A stretch of DNA of 44,958 nucleotides. Origin: Gnetum montanum (Eukaryota > Streptophyta > Gnetopsida > Gnetales > Gnetaceae). The stretch spans positions 181,323-226,280 of the forward strand of contig MNCI01001492.1 in the NCBI GenBank assembly GCA_015680685.1, read 5' to 3'. The stretch's first letter is position 1. Every line of letters starts with the position of its first letter. The translations under genes and the position numbers were made by a program. The notes under the pieces were generated by a model that made no database searches, was not told the origin of the DNA, and saw only the letters and a list, made by a program, of their open reading frames with translations. This document shows, in pieces, positions 43,463-44,958 of this stretch.

Positions 43463-44958
43463 AGGGCAAGGTCCCCCATGTCCTTAGTGAAATAGGAGAC
43501 GAGGAACCCCTCACAATGGGTTTCTTAGAAAATGATGTTCCTCCTCCTCACAATGGTGAAGAGGTTAGGCATCAGGGCCTTCGATCAACTGTACATGCTA
43601 CAGGCTCTGATCCCCGTGAGCACCAACTGTTCACGGCAGGAACAACCACTCACACTAAGGACGAACACTTAGATCGTTACAACGATTGGGGCCGAAGTAG
43701 CCGAAGAGAAGGTAAGAAACATCGCCATGGTGATGGATCCCCTTCCTCTTCTCCTTCATCTCACCATTCACACTCTCCTTCCACATCTGGGCGCAACCAT
43801 CGTGAGCATAATAGAGAGGGTAAAAGTAAGGAAGATGAAAGACCTCGACAGGAAGGTCGAGAGGAGTTAGGACAAGGGCAAGGACGTAGGGAGAGTAGGG
43901 AACCACCACGAAGACATCACAGACGTCATGACAGGGATGATCATGACAAACCCCTACTCGCAACCCGAAGCATGCTAGATATCACAGAGGCAGTTAGGAT
44001 CCCCACAAGGCATCTAAAAGACAGTAGGATCAGGTGTTTGGACATAAATAATATCCCACATTTTGAAGGGGGATACAACGCTGATCCTCAACATCATTTA
44101 CAGGCATTCCACAATGCCTGTGCCTTACAAAATATAGATAATGAGTGGCAGAAGCTTAAATTATTCCCAAGGACACTCACTAAAGAAGCAGAGAGCTGGT
44201 ACCGGTTCTTAGAACCGGAAACCATCAGGAGGTGGAGTACGATGCTTGAACTATTGAACAAAAAATATCAAACGTACTCCAGAGTGTCCAATTTTCATAA
44301 GCAGATTCAAGGCTGGAAACAAGGTGCTTATGAACCCTTGGATGCTACCATGACCCATTACTATACACTGCTACATCATTGCCCAGGCCATGGGTACGCT
44401 AAACGGGATCAACTTCTCCACATCATGGATGGGCTAAGGAATGAAACGAGAAGAACTCCTGGGACTTACGCCCAAGGGAAACTTTCCCAACTAAGAGCCC
44501 ATGAAGTTGAAAGTATGTTGGAATAAGTAGCGCAAGAAGAGGGTGAGCTATGGAAGAGAGAAAGTGTGGAAGAATACAACCGCGATCCCTCCCTTCGCAA
44601 GAAGGGAGTGAAATTCTGTGATGAGGAGGAAGAGTCACCACTCGAAGAGTTGGTGAACCGGAAAACCTTGCTGATCCAAAAGTTAACAACCGAGGTATCA
44701 GCTAAAGTAGACCAAATGTGGGATTCCTTAGACTCAAGAATAGAAATAGTCTTAAAAATCGTAGAAGAGTCTAAGGTTGAACAAAGTAGTGACAAAGGCA
44801 AAACCAAGTGGAGAAACTTAAGCCCTGCACATAACAAGGGTAAGGGAAAAATTCCTATCTCCAATGAGGCTGTAAGTTCTGATTCAGACAATGATAGTGG
44901 ATGTGAGGTTTGCTACTATGACCATCCTAAGGGATGTTGCCCAATTATCTCACATCTG
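43456..44958 (+). CDS. gag of element E (capsid-like domain and zinc knuckle), partial
   Basis: The structural protein of the particle. 43456-44526 is open for 356 codons. First comes an Arg/Ser/His-rich basic region (43680-43950, with SPSSSPSSHHSHSPS and RRHHRRHDRDDHD). Then the Retrotrans_gag-like domain (about 44040-44420) with PQHHLQAFHNAC, WQKLKLFPRTL, AESWYRFL, RRWSTMLELL and QGWKQGAYEPLD. A TAA at 44524-44526 interrupts at VESMLE-stop-VAQEEGE. The same frame stays open for 144 more codons to the window edge and contains the zinc knuckle CEVCYYDHPKGCC (CX2CX3HX4C). Elements C and D have a stop at the same site. Confidence 0.85.

Larger units (their letters stand above)
41992..44958 (+). 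mobile_element. LTR retrotransposon E, 5' part, continues past the window
   Basis: A 5' LTR (41992-42952), primer-binding site and gag are present; the rest lies beyond the window, so whether pol follows cannot be seen. It is the best preserved of the three: gag is open for 356 codons, then 144 more after one stop. It belongs to the family that left solo LTRs at 25462-26337 and 34050-34612. Confidence 0.9.

Noticed and set aside
43655-43963. A 102-codon minus-strand frame
   Set aside because: Shadow of the Arg/Ser/His-rich gag region on the plus strand.
44423-44891. Minus-strand frames of 88 and 141 codons at the right edge
   Set aside because: Shadow of the gag section after the shared stop; the plus frame holds the zinc knuckle.

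Overview
The window looks like nuclear DNA of a seed plant with a large, AT-rich, repeat-laden genome. The grounds are one ordinary ten-exon plant gene with GT-AG introns, L1-type LINE remains, a decayed endogenous caulimovirid, tRNA-derived SINE-like pieces, and long LTR retrotransposons whose primer-binding sites resemble the tRNA-Asp type of Athila/Tat Ty3-gypsy elements. A gymnosperm would fit the virus-like copy and the age of the repeats, but the sequence does not settle the species. There are no prokaryotic operons, rRNA or CRISPR arrays. All identifications come from reading the sequence and recalling families; no searches were run.

Layout. 1-361 is one end of an LTR on the minus strand. 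522-3335 is a broken caulimovirid copy (protease, reverse transcriptase, RNase H) between two 85-bp direct repeats. 3737-7800 is a dead L1-type LINE with a 42-bp tandem repeat in its probable leader, ORF1 and ORF2. 9162-14389 (minus) is the one intact cellular gene, a PILS6-type auxin transport facilitator whose ten coding exons splice into a 419-residue protein. 15.5-22.4 kb is mostly featureless AT-rich DNA with a second LINE scrap, SINE-like copies and an unidentified GC-richer open stretch near 18.3-19.3 kb.

From 22.5 kb to the end, three related LTR elements lie head to tail in the same orientation: C (22492-29884), D (30123-39881) and E (41992 to beyond the window). C and D carry gag but no visible pol. 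In D, and as a stub in C, the place of pol is taken by a conserved non-coding block followed by a coiled-coil ORF2 that resembles the ATHILA ORF-1 / putative plant transposon protein families. C and D each contain a nested solo LTR of the E family. LTRs of the D and E types share a U3 built from GATATC-like palindromes just ahead of the TATA box.

Most notable: a stop codon at the same place in all three gag copies, just upstream of the reading frame that leads to the zinc knuckle; a tripled TATA/R promoter block in the 5' LTR of C; a U3-like promoter module inside D ahead of ORF2; and a gag-plus-ORF2, pol-less architecture. Together they suggest a poorly described non-autonomous Athila-like family with its own expression strategy.
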